A stretch of DNA of 49,065 nt from Fictibacillus nanhaiensis (GTDB lineage: Bacteria > Bacillota > Bacilli > Bacillales > Fictibacillaceae), in contig NZ_JAMBOD010000012.1 in the NCBI RefSeq assembly GCF_023715445.1, positions 1 to 49,065 of the forward strand, in the 5' to 3' direction. Position numbers and translations under genes: made by a program. This document shows positions 7,626 to 15,113 of the stretch, piece by piece; the first letter of the stretch is position 1; every line of letters begins with the position of its first letter. The notes beneath the pieces were generated by a model. The model was not told where the DNA came from and did no database searches. It saw only the letters and a list, made by a program, of their open reading frames with translations.

Positions 7626-8643
7626 GGTCGACCACCTCACTGTTAAACACTTGTTTAAATTGTTCAATTAAAAGTGGCACAATTTCAAAGGCATCCCCAA
7701 CAATTCCGTAATGACTGGATTGGAAAATTGCTGCATTCGGGTCATTGTTGATCGCAATAATGAGACCTGAGTTTTGCATGCCAACAATATGTTGAATAGC
7801 GCCTGAGATTCCGATCGCAAAATAAATTTTTGGTGTCACCGTAACACCTGTCTGTCCTACTTGATGATGGTGTTCGATCCACCCTGCTTCAACCACATCA
7901 CGGCTCGCGCCAACAGCTCCGCCTAACGTTTCCGCTAACTGATGAACAAGCTGAAAACCATTTGGACTTCCTAACCCTTTTCCGCCAGCGACAATAATAT
8001 CCGCTTCATCAATCTTCACTTTTTGAGTAGTGTGCCGGACGATCTCGAGTACCTTTGTACGGATATCTTCTTCCTTGAGAGAAGCTGTTTCTTCTACTAA
8101 CTTACCTGTTCGACCTGGTTCTGGAGTGAGAGCTTTCATCACTTTAGGTCTGACCGTCGCCATTTGCGGCCGGTATTTTTTACAAAGAATCGTAGCCATG
8201 ATGTTCCCGCCAAACGCCGGACGGCTCGCAAGCAATAAGCCTGTATCTTCTTCAATGTCCAAAATGGTAGAATCCGCCGTAAGTCCCGTCGGAAGATCTG
8301 TCGCAACCGCGCTTGCCAAGTCTTTCCCCGTCGAAGTAGCCCCATATAAAATCACTTCCGGCTTGTACTTTTGACAGCACTCCAGCAATGCCTTCATGTA
8401 CGACTCTGTCCGGTAATCTTTAAAGATCGGATCATCATACACATAGACGGTGTCCGCACCGTATTCATAAAGAGTGTCTGCTAGATGTGTCACGTCGTCT
8501 CCGATCAAAACGCCAGCGAGCTCCGTCCCCCGCTTATCCGCAAGCTCCTTCCCCGCTCCCAATAATTCCAGCGAAACCGGCACAACTTCCCCGTCCTTCA
8601 CCTCAATAAAAACCCAAATGCCTGAATAGTCCTCGAAATTCAA
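7618..8643 (-). CDS. fixB: Electron transfer flavoprotein alpha subunit FixB
   Basis: Alpha subunit of the electron transfer flavoprotein, carrying the FAD in its C-terminal domain (GGKGLGSPNGFQLVHQLA, then GASRDVVEAGW). I chose a TTG start at 8643, giving 341 aa beginning with the usual NFEDYSGIWVF. GGAGGGG lies 7-8 nt upstream, and the start overlaps the fixA stop by 3 nt. The longer open frame would run back through fixA and is not protein-like. It forms a heterodimer with FixA. Confidence 0.92.
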   Translation of the reverse strand: MNFEDYSGIWVFIEVKDGEVVPVSLELLGAGKELADKRGTELAGVLIGDDVTHLADTLYEYGADTVYVYDDPIFKDYRTESYMKALLECCQKYKPEVILYGATSTGKDLASAVATDLPTGLTADSTILDIEEDTGLLLASRPAFGGNIMATILCKKYRPQMATVRPKVMKALTPEPGRTGKLVEETASLKEEDIRTKVLEIVRHTTQKVKIDEADIIVAGGKGLGSPNGFQLVHQLAETLGGAVGASRDVVEAGWIEHHHQVGQTGVTVTPKIYFAIGISGAIQHIVGMQNSGLIIAINNDPNAAIFQSSHYGIVGDAFEIVPLLIEQFKQVFNSEVVDHV

Positions 8644-9473
8644 CTTTTGTCCCCTCCCTTCACCGAAAAAAGTTCTTTTTTCTCTAGCAAAATATTTAAA
8701 AGTTTCTCTGTCTGCTGAGCTGCTTCGCCTTCCAGCATCGTTCCCCCTCTCGGCTTCGTTGGCGCCCACACTTTAGAAACGATCGTCGGCGAGCCCTTCA
8801 ATCCGAGCTGCGTCCTCTCAACATCCTCCAGATCCGCGACCGCCCAAATGATCGGCTGGTACCTGGCCGCCTTTAGCATGTTTGCCATCGATGAATACGG
8901 AACTTCGTTGATCTCTTTTTCCACCGACATCAAACAAGGCATCGTCGATTGAATGACTTCATATCCGTCTTCGAGCTTCCGGTGAACGACCGCATAGCCT
9001 TCTTCCACGTTGATCTCTTTTACTTTGTTGACGGAAGTAAGAGGAGGCATGTCTAACCGGCGTGCGATCCCAGGTCCAACTTGTCCGGTGTCACCATCGA
9101 TCGTCATCTTCCCGCATATAATCAAGTCTACTGGTTTAATCTTTGAAATTTTTTCAATGGCTTTTGTGAGCGCATAGCTTGTTGCGAGTGTATCTGCTCC
9201 AGCAAAAGCCCGGTCGGAAATCATGTAGCCTTCATCTGCACCAATCTCGATGCACTTTTTGATCGCTTTTACAGCTGGCGGCGGTCCCATCGTCAAAACC
9301 GAAACCGTTCCTCCATACCTTTTTTTCAAACGCACCGCCTCTTCCACTGCATGCGCATCATAAGGATTCAAGATGGCAGGCGCGCTCGCCCGGTCCATCG
9401 TATTCGTCTTCGGGTTCATCTTGATGATCTTCGTATCCGGCACCTGCTTAATACAAGCCACAATATGAAGCAT
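8640..9473 (-). CDS. fixA: Electron transfer flavoprotein beta subunit FixA
   Basis: Beta subunit of the FixAB flavoprotein. The 277-aa protein begins MLHIVACIKQVPDT and carries the ETF-beta signature region around KPVDLIICGKMTIDGDTGQVGP. The start is set by AGGAGGGG five bases upstream. It is the first gene of the fixABCX operon, in which the genes overlap or abut. The operon is bounded by near-identical inverted repeats, which suggests it has moved or inverted as a unit. No unambiguous promoter is visible upstream. Confidence 0.93.
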   Translation of the reverse strand: MLHIVACIKQVPDTKIIKMNPKTNTMDRASAPAILNPYDAHAVEEAVRLKKRYGGTVSVLTMGPPPAVKAIKKCIEIGADEGYMISDRAFAGADTLATSYALTKAIEKISKIKPVDLIICGKMTIDGDTGQVGPGIARRLDMPPLTSVNKVKEINVEEGYAVVHRKLEDGYEVIQSTMPCLMSVEKEINEVPYSSMANMLKAARYQPIIWAVADLEDVERTQLGLKGSPTIVSKVWAPTKPRGGTMLEGEAAQQTEKLLNILLEKKELFSVKGGDKS

Positions 9474-9722
9474 TCAACCCCTCCTCTAATCACAGGCCAT
9501 TCTTTTTAAAAAGCCACTATTATGATGATTACTACTATCTATATGGAGGGCTTATCCGATACATGACGGTTTTCTTAGAATCTTCAATAACAATAGAAAA
9601 ATGATAACTTTTAATAGGAAAACTAAATTAAAAATGATAAAAATACTGGTCAATGCGGTTTTTTTTGTTTTTCATGACGTTGAAGCAACTTCTTTCACCG
9701 AATAACAGGCAGAAAAAATCTT

Positions 9723-9815
9723 CTTTGAGCGAAACGAGATGTAGTTTGAGCGAAACTTGAGGCATTTTGAGCGTAGATGAAGATTTCTGAGCGTAGCGGG
9801 CTTTTCTTGAGCGAA
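9723..9815. repeat. Phased word array ii' (TTTGAGCGAAAC-type, 5 units)
   Basis: TGAGCG starts at 9726, 9747, 9768, 9788 and 9808 (21, 21, 20, 20 bp). It is the inverse complement of array ii. It lies in the divergent gap between fixA and the MFS gene, so unlike the other arrays it is not at a gene's 3' end. Apart from this array and the promoter near 9876, I see nothing else supportable in 9474-9940. Confidence 0.85.
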
Positions 9816-9846
9816 CGTATAATAGATAAAAGAACTCTTACCGTAA
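9742..9846 (-). repeat. ~105-bp inverted repeat flanking fixABCX, right copy
   Basis: Reverse-complement copy of 5792-5896, about 94% identical by eye. Similarity ends abruptly inside the array at 9742. Confidence 0.85.
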
Positions 9847-9875
9847 CGCTTATAAAACTTGCCTACAATTTATTA

Positions 9876-9916
9876 TTGCTACACCCTTTTAAATAGGTTA
9901 CCATTACAAGGGTAAC
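9876..9916 (+). promoter_or_regulatory. Promoter and operator of the MFS gene
   Basis: A -35 TTGCTA (9876-9881) and -10 TACCAT (9899-9904) are separated by 17 bp. The inverted repeat GTTACC (9897-9902) / GGTAAC (9911-9916) overlaps the -10, a typical repressor position. No regulator gene is adjacent. Confidence 0.5.
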
Positions 9917-9940
9917 TTTTTTGAAAGTTGGTGAATAGAT

Positions 9941-11110
9941 TTGAATAAACGTGTTTATTTATTGACGATCGTTTCGTTTGTTGTCGGAATGGTCGAGTTG
10001 ATTATAGGTGGAATTCTGGACCTTGTGGCAGAGGATCTCGGAGTTGGTTTAGGAAAAGCCGGATTTCTGATCACCGTCTTTTCTCTCGTGTTTGCTATTG
10101 CTGCTCCAATTTTGCTGACGATAACCGCTAAAATTGAAAGAAAGCGTTTGACTCTAATAGCTCTCGTATTATTCTTTGTAGGAAATCTACTCGCGATTTT
10201 AAGCCAAACATATACGATGTTGTTGCTGGCTAGAATTTTGTCTGCAGCCAGTGGCTCGTTACTCGTCGTATTATGTGTGACGATCGCATCCAACATCGTA
10301 GAAGAAAAATATCGTGCCCGTGCGATCGGCGTGGTGTTTATGGGGATTAGTGCTTCCCTCGTGCTAGGCATTCCGATCGGCTTAATGCTCGGTAATGCAT
10401 TCGGCTGGCGAGCACCATTTATTTTGATCGGAGCTTTAACCGTTTTATCGATACTCGGCGTGTATTTCTTTATGGGACGTATCGATCCAAAACCGGCGAT
10501 CCCAATCCGACAGCAGTTGCGTACGCTAAAAGACCGGACAGTTTTGTTTGCTCAATTGACTTCGTTTCTGTTCCTGGCCGGTCATCTTACGTTATACGGC
10601 TATTTAACGCCTTTTTTAAAAATGACACTTGGGCTTAATGGAACATGGGTAAGCATTGTGTATCTAATCTTTGGTGTGGCAGCCGTATTTGGCGGCGGTT
10701 TCGGAGGCATGCTCGCTGACCGATTTGGCACAAAACCTACTATTTTAGGTGTTACAATAATCTTTGGCATTTCAATCTTTATGATTCCTTATACAACCTT
10801 TGCTTTCCCGTTATTTTTAATGGTCATGATCATTTGGAGCATGCTCAGCTGGGCAATCACACCGGCTATGCAAAGCTATCTTATTGAGTCCGCTCCTGAA
10901 ACATCCGATATTCAGCAAAGCTTGAACAACTCTGCGCTGCACTTCGGCATTGCTTTCGGATCCATGATCGGCGGAATCGTGATTGAACAGGCATCTGTAG
11001 AGATGAATGCAACAGTTGGCGGATTTTTGGTCATACTGGCTTTAGGTACAGCTGTTCTGTCCATGAGTAAAAAAGAACGCTCCTCGAGTCAGGCACATAC
11101 CATTAGCTAG
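9941..11110 (+). CDS. MFS transporter, drug:H+ antiporter-1-like
   Basis: A 389-aa integral membrane protein with about 12 transmembrane helices. The motif-A-like loop GGMLADRFGTKP sits in the second half and a conserved GGILDLVAEDLGV follows helix 1. The layout is that of the DHA1/AraJ-like efflux family, which exports drugs, sugars or nucleosides by proton antiport. The substrate is not predictable. The start is TTG at 9941 with GGTGA upstream. An inverted repeat overlaps its promoter, suggesting a substrate-responsive repressor. deoD follows 110 nt downstream with no clear terminator between, so some co-transcription is possible. Confidence 0.88.
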   Translation: MNKRVYLLTIVSFVVGMVELIIGGILDLVAEDLGVGLGKAGFLITVFSLVFAIAAPILLTITAKIERKRLTLIALVLFFVGNLLAILSQTYTMLLLARILSAASGSLLVVLCVTIASNIVEEKYRARAIGVVFMGISASLVLGIPIGLMLGNAFGWRAPFILIGALTVLSILGVYFFMGRIDPKPAIPIRQQLRTLKDRTVLFAQLTSFLFLAGHLTLYGYLTPFLKMTLGLNGTWVSIVYLIFGVAAVFGGGFGGMLADRFGTKPTILGVTIIFGISIFMIPYTTFAFPLFLMVMIIWSMLSWAITPAMQSYLIESAPETSDIQQSLNNSALHFGIAFGSMIGGIVIEQASVEMNATVGGFLVILALGTAVLSMSKKERSSSQAHTIS

Positions 11111-11170
11111 GCAGTTAAAACTATGGCATGATGAAGGTAGAGAATATTTTGAGGTAAGCTATCAATTTCT

Positions 11171-11220
11171 AAGGAGGTGAAACCATTACAACTGTTTTTA
11201 CAGGTTGTAATGGTGAACAA
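11171..11220 (+). promoter_or_regulatory. Shine-Dalgarno / 10-bp hairpin / second Shine-Dalgarno leader of deoD
   Basis: A consensus AAGGAGGTGA (11171-11180) lies 40 nt before the deoD ATG, too far to serve it directly. Between them CCATTACAAC (11183-11192) and GTTGTAATGG (11204-11213) form a perfect 10-bp stem. A weaker GGTGA (11212-11216) then sits 4 nt before the ATG. Folding would bring the strong site close to the ATG. The only in-frame alternative start right after the strong site is ATT. Confidence 0.6.
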
Positions 11221-11934
11221 ATGAGTATTCATATCGGTGCAAAACAAGGTGAAATTGCAGAAAGCATTCTATTACCAGGAGATCCGCTTCGCGCAAAATA
11301 TATTGCAGAAACGTTCCTAGAAAACGTAACATGCTACAACGAAGTCCGCGGCATGCTTGGATTCACAGGGACTTACAAAGGTAAGCGCGTATCCGTTCAG
11401 GGAACAGGCATGGGGATTCCTTCTATTGGGATATACGTAAACGAGTTAATCCGTGAATATGGTGTAAAGAACTTAATTCGTGTAGGAACATGCGGTGCGA
11501 TCCAACAAGATGTTAAAGTTCGTGACGTAATCTTAGCAATGACTGCTTCTACAGATTCACGAATGAACCACTTAGCGTTCCCAGGCATCGACTTCGCACC
11601 ATGCGCAAACTTCGATCTATTGAAAAAAGCATATGAAGCTGGAACAGCAAAAGGCTTGAAAATCAAAGCAGGTAATGTGTTAACGGCTGACCTGTTCTAC
11701 CGTGACAGCATGGATATCGTTAAAAAGCTCGCGGATAACGGCGTATTAGCTATTGAAATGGAAACAACAGCATTGTACTCAATCGCAGCAAAATACGGTG
11801 TGAACGCACTCTCCATCCTGACAGTAAGTGATCACATCTTTACAGGTGAGGAAACTTCAGCAGAAGAACGCCAAACAACATTCAATGACATGATTGAAAT
11901 GGCTTTGGAAGTTGTGAGCTCAGAAGAAAAATAA
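11221..11934 (+). CDS. deoD: Purine nucleoside phosphorylase, DeoD type
   Basis: Cytoplasmic enzyme of purine salvage that splits (deoxy)ribonucleosides with phosphate into base and (deoxy)ribose-1-phosphate. The 237-aa protein matches the hexameric bacterial DeoD family along its length: [20 protein letters not shown] at the N-terminus, RVGTCGAIQ phosphate/nucleoside site, [10 protein letters not shown], and VSDH with the catalytic Asp near residue 206. The ATG at 11221 gives the family's usual N-terminus. The spacing to its strong ribosome binding site is abnormal (see the leader feature). Confidence 0.95.
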   Translation: MSIHIGAKQGEIAESILLPGDPLRAKYIAETFLENVTCYNEVRGMLGFTGTYKGKRVSVQGTGMGIPSIGIYVNELIREYGVKNLIRVGTCGAIQQDVKVRDVILAMTASTDSRMNHLAFPGIDFAPCANFDLLKKAYEAGTAKGLKIKAGNVLTADLFYRDSMDIVKKLADNGVLAIEMETTALYSIAAKYGVNALSILTVSDHIFTGEETSAEERQTTFNDMIEMALEVVSSEEK

Positions 11935-11944
11935 ATAGAAGTAA

Positions 11945-11981
11945 AGGGGCATGACTTTTATCGGTCATGCTCCTTTTTCAT
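11945..11981 (+). terminator. Intrinsic terminator of deoD
   Basis: AGGGGCATGAC pairs with GTCATGCTCC and is followed by TTTTTC. Confidence 0.85.
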
Positions 11982-11988
11982 TTCGTTG

Positions 11989-12000
11989 TTTGGCTCATAG
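11989..12000 (+). repeat. Solitary array word TTTGGCTCATAG
   Basis: A single copy of the word used in arrays iii-v, 8 nt past the deoD terminator. No further copies follow at 21-bp steps. Confidence 0.4.
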
Positions 12001-12098
12001 TTATCTTGCTATAGCGAATCCACCAAACAAGAAACTATTACATTAGATAATGATGTTCAGCCGTTGAATGAAAATGCTTTTTAGAGATGAAAATGGAA

Positions 12099-13289
12099 TT
12101 ATTCCTCTTGTTTATTAACATGATATTCATTAACTTTTAATTGCTCAAGTTCCCATTTTGGATTGGAAATATAAATTACATCATCCTTCTCAGCTACAAT
12201 CATTCCCTTAATTTTCTTATTTTCCCCTGAAAAATTTTTAATCCAGATGGATTCATATTGAATATTATCACTAGGAATATAAGATCGAATTAATTGAGCA
12301 GTAGAAATTAAAAATTTAGGAATTAACATGTATGCAATCATAGTAACTGTAATAAGTATTAGAACTGCACTTTTATGAGTCTTACTGTTAGTGATCCCCA
12401 TTAGTAAGTCAGATAGTGAACTAAGGAAGGTAATTTTCTTTGAAGACTTATCATTCTTAGAAGACGAATACTTCTCCTTTAACCATTCTTTTTTAGCATA
12501 TGATAGGTAAATACTCACGAAAATTGGTGCAATAAAAAAACTTAAGGTTAAATATAAATTGGGAGTAATAGAATGAAACTCATTTACAATTAAAAGTAAG
12601 ATAGCTTCACCTAATAAGAAATATGGTATAAGCAGAAAAACATTAGTCATTTTGTTATTTGGTATTAGGTAAAATAAATTACCTACAGCAAAAAGGAGTA
12701 AATATAAAAAGATATAATAACTCTCAGGTACGACAACATTTGTGATTTGTAATAGAGCACCTATTAATACTCCTCCATATAAAAAACCGCTTATGACGTT
12801 AAGTAAGTTTCTCATTATAAGTATAAAAAACATAATCATAATTCCAATTACAAAAGGTAACAACCATATTATTCCAAAGTAAAATATATTATGAAACGTT
12901 AAATTCGGAATAAAAAAGATTGCAATAATGGTATGGTATACACCCATGGATACGACGCCAACTCCTATGCCCCATAAAACCCCATTTTCTTTTATTAAAT
13001 TTATAGTATAAGCTATTAATGTTATTGAGAGCGATAATAATAAATATGTAAATGTAAAAGTATTAATGTGAAAAGGAACAAATCTTCGAAAAAGTTCAAA
13101 GTTTGAAATTGAATGATTAATATCTCCTCCAAAATAGTAGCCATATAAAAAAGAGTAAGTTATTAAAAATGATAATGCTGAGAAAACTCCTGCTATAACA
13201 GTAATTAATCCAATCTTTTGATGAAGTTTCACCGTATTTCCCACAAAAATTTCAGCAATATTCTTCTTTATGATTTCAGTGGAATTCAT
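12099..13289 (-). CDS. Multi-pass membrane protein of unknown function
   Basis: 396 aa with about ten hydrophobic segments between residues 25 and 330. A charged Lys/Ser-rich loop lies near residues 265-290, and a C-terminal soluble tail of about 60 residues ends KVNEYHVNKQEE. AGGAGGG upstream of the ATG fixes the start. I do not recognise a family. The region is clearly more AT-rich than its neighbours and is followed by AT-rich non-coding DNA, consistent with recent acquisition. It is not obviously in an operon. Permease and signalling protein are both possible, and the sequence decides neither. Confidence 0.75.
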   Translation of the reverse strand: MNSTEIIKKNIAEIFVGNTVKLHQKIGLITVIAGVFSALSFLITYSFLYGYYFGGDINHSISNFELFRRFVPFHINTFTFTYLLLSLSITLIAYTINLIKENGVLWGIGVGVVSMGVYHTIIAIFFIPNLTFHNIFYFGIIWLLPFVIGIMIMFFILIMRNLLNVISGFLYGGVLIGALLQITNVVVPESYYIFLYLLLFAVGNLFYLIPNNKMTNVFLLIPYFLLGEAILLLIVNEFHSITPNLYLTLSFFIAPIFVSIYLSYAKKEWLKEKYSSSKNDKSSKKITFLSSLSDLLMGITNSKTHKSAVLILITVTMIAYMLIPKFLISTAQLIRSYIPSDNIQYESIWIKNFSGENKKIKGMIVAEKDDVIYISNPKWELEQLKVNEYHVNKQEE

Positions 13290-13393
13290 TTCTCTTACCC
13301 TCCTAGTCTTATTTATCTTTTTAAAATAAATATCCCAATTTATGAATAAGGAAACAATTAAAGAAAAAATAAAACTATTAGTATATATTTAAA

Positions 13394-13410
13394 TCACATA
13401 CTAACCTCCT
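13394..13410 (-). promoter_or_regulatory. Strong ribosome binding site followed by start-stop ATG-TGA
   Basis: On the minus strand AGGAGG is followed at normal spacing by ATG and immediately TGA. It lies about 105 nt upstream of the membrane protein gene. It may be a minimal start-stop leader or the remnant of a lost gene. Nothing else is visible in 13290-13503 except AT-rich DNA. Confidence 0.35.
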
Positions 13411-13503
13411 ATGAGATCAAACTATAAGAATACTTAGGAAGATAGGAAAAAAAATTTAAAATTACTTACATAGAAAGGTCTATTCCCGCGTTAGAAACTG
13501 AGA

Positions 13504-13535
13504 AAATAAAAATCGCAACATATAAGGTTGCGATT
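13504..13535 (-). terminator. Intrinsic terminator of the TrmB-type regulator gene
   Basis: AATCGCAAC (13511-13519) pairs with GTTGCGATT (13527-13535). On the minus strand TTTTATTTT follows. Confidence 0.8.
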
Positions 13536-13562
13536 CATCAATCTTTTGTTTTGACTAAACTT

Positions 13563-14321
13563 TTAATACCGTAGCTTCAACAGAACACTTCTGATCTCTT
13601 CATCATTCATCAACAGTTCCGAATGCTTTTCATTAATTTTGGCCAGTGCCACATCGTGATAAAAGAATTCGATAAACACTTTGATAAACGGGCGAGATTT
13701 TGTTTTCATCGCCTGCCAGCTTTGATTTTCCAACCCTGCAAAAATAACTTCTTCCTCATCTACTACCACTAATCGGAATCGTTCTAGTGAATGATGCTCC
13801 TGTGCCGGAATTAGTGTATGTACGTTCGTTAGCGAAGACTCCAGTTCTCCAACCACCAGTACTTCCACATCGATTCCCTGCTTTTCTTTTTCCTCAAGTA
13901 TCGGCAAGTAATCACATACATCATCTTGCCAAGCGGAAACCTTTATCGATTTCTCGGCCGCTTGCAAAATCTGCTTCGTCTGTGCCCGAATCGATGAATC
14001 CACTTTCAAACTCCAAACGTGTTCATCATAGAACTTTCTTTTAGACGTGCTGTTTTTTAACTGCTGTACGTTTTCCTGAAATTCAGTCGTCAGCTTCTCG
14101 ATTACGATAGACAGCGGTAGCGCAGAATACAGCTTTTTCTTCTCCGACACCGAATCTAGGACCATCCCTTTTTCAATCATGCGCGTGAGCACTTCGTATA
14201 TTTTTGATTTCGGTACACCCGAATATTTAACAATGTTCGTCGCGTCCATAGGCTCCTCACTCGATGCAAGGACTTCGAACACCTGACTTTCATACTGTGA
14301 AAAACCGAATTTTTGTAGCAT
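13563..14321 (-). CDS. TrmB-family transcriptional regulator
   Basis: 252-aa DNA-binding protein. Residues 1-70 form a winged helix (LQKFGFSQYESQVFEVL, then NIVKYSGVPKSKIYEVLTRMIEKGMV), the TrmB signature. The C-terminal part (about 110-250) is the effector-sensing domain, phospholipase-D-like in fold in this family. Family members mostly control sugar uptake and metabolism. AGGAGG is present before the ATG. It is monocistronic with its own terminator. Its target is not shown by the sequence. The inverted repeat upstream of the secreted enzyme gene at 15114 is one candidate. Confidence 0.85.
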   Translation of the reverse strand: MLQKFGFSQYESQVFEVLASSEEPMDATNIVKYSGVPKSKIYEVLTRMIEKGMVLDSVSEKKKLYSALPLSIVIEKLTTEFQENVQQLKNSTSKRKFYDEHVWSLKVDSSIRAQTKQILQAAEKSIKVSAWQDDVCDYLPILEEKEKQGIDVEVLVVGELESSLTNVHTLIPAQEHHSLERFRLVVVDEEEVIFAGLENQSWQAMKTKSRPFIKVFIEFFYHDVALAKINEKHSELLMNDEEIRSVLLKLRY

Positions 14322-14481
14322 GGTTCCTCCTAAAAATAACTTCTATAAAAAATAGATTATCTCTCATTCTTGCCGATTCTCTATCCAATCAATTCTTTTT
14401 TTGATATTTTTGGGTTTCCCTCCTCTATCTTAAAACAAGTATGTACGTTTAACCAGGACACGCTTTTATAATCAAAAACTT

Positions 14482-14901
14482 TTAATTAAAATATTTTTCA
14501 GCATACTTCCATACACATACCAGCCAAAAGATTGCAGTCGCGGGTCTTGGATCGTTAAATATTAACTTTTCCAATCTTTCATTTTTTTCAAGATTGACAA
14601 TAAACATATCTCTTTTTACTAAGATCACAAAGTAAGTGTGCATCGCAATAACGATTAAAGGAAGGATTAAGGTGATGAAAATCAAGTAAGGTTTGTGAAG
14701 CGACTCCCAAACTTCAATTTCAAAGATTAATAAAAGCACTGGTATGGTAATTGTAAAAATAATAAGAGAAAAATTAGATAGAAAGACGTAATAATAACCC
14801 TCTCTTCTTTTCCATTTAAATTGTATAAACATGATAAACGGAAGTGCTGTGAGAAGAAATAGTAAACCTGTAAAGATTTTATCCAAAGTATCCATAGACA
14901 T
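14482..14901 (-). CDS. Small membrane protein of unknown function
   Basis: 139 aa with three clear hydrophobic segments (about residues 5-25, 38-60 and 70-95) and a cytosolic-looking C-terminal part rich in charged residues, ending WKYAEKYFN. I chose the ATG at 14901 because GAGGTTAG lies at normal spacing. A TTG 18 nt upstream would place that site inside the gene. I recognise no family. It stands alone between the TrmB-type regulator and the divergent secreted enzyme. Confidence 0.7.
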   Translation of the reverse strand: MSMDTLDKIFTGLLFLLTALPFIMFIQFKWKRREGYYYVFLSNFSLIIFTITIPVLLLIFEIEVWESLHKPYLIFITLILPLIVIAMHTYFVILVKRDMFIVNLEKNERLEKLIFNDPRPATAIFWLVCVWKYAEKYFN

Positions 14902-15030
14902 GATGCTAACCTCTTTCAAGTACCGCTATTACTTATATTTTCCTTTTATTGCTTACTGTGGTCAATAACTATTCATCTATTACTTTTGTTTTAGTCATAA
15001 TATTTTTCTTTAGGTACATGTATTCAACTT

Positions 15031-15107
15031 CATGACAAAATCACAATGTAACTTGATAAAATAATTTGTCATGTAATAATGTAATTAAAACGCTTACATG
15101 GAAGGAG
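15031..15107 (+). promoter_or_regulatory. Promoter region with 9-bp inverted repeat and cre-like site
   Basis: CATGACAAA (15031-15039) and TTTGTCATG (15065-15073) are exact inverted copies that enclose a TTGATA -35 candidate (15053-15058). TAATAA or TAATGT (15074-15082) may be the -10. TTAAAACGCTTACA (15085-15098) matches the CcpA cre consensus with one mismatch and lies just before the GGAAGGAG ribosome binding site. Catabolite repression by road-block is inferred. Confidence 0.55.
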
Positions 15108-15113
15108 AATACA

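Noticed and set aside
7618-8769. Long fixB frame starting MGANEAERGNDAG
   Set aside because: The extra 42 residues run through the end of fixA in another frame. The TTG at 8643 has a strong ribosome binding site and gives the family N-terminus.
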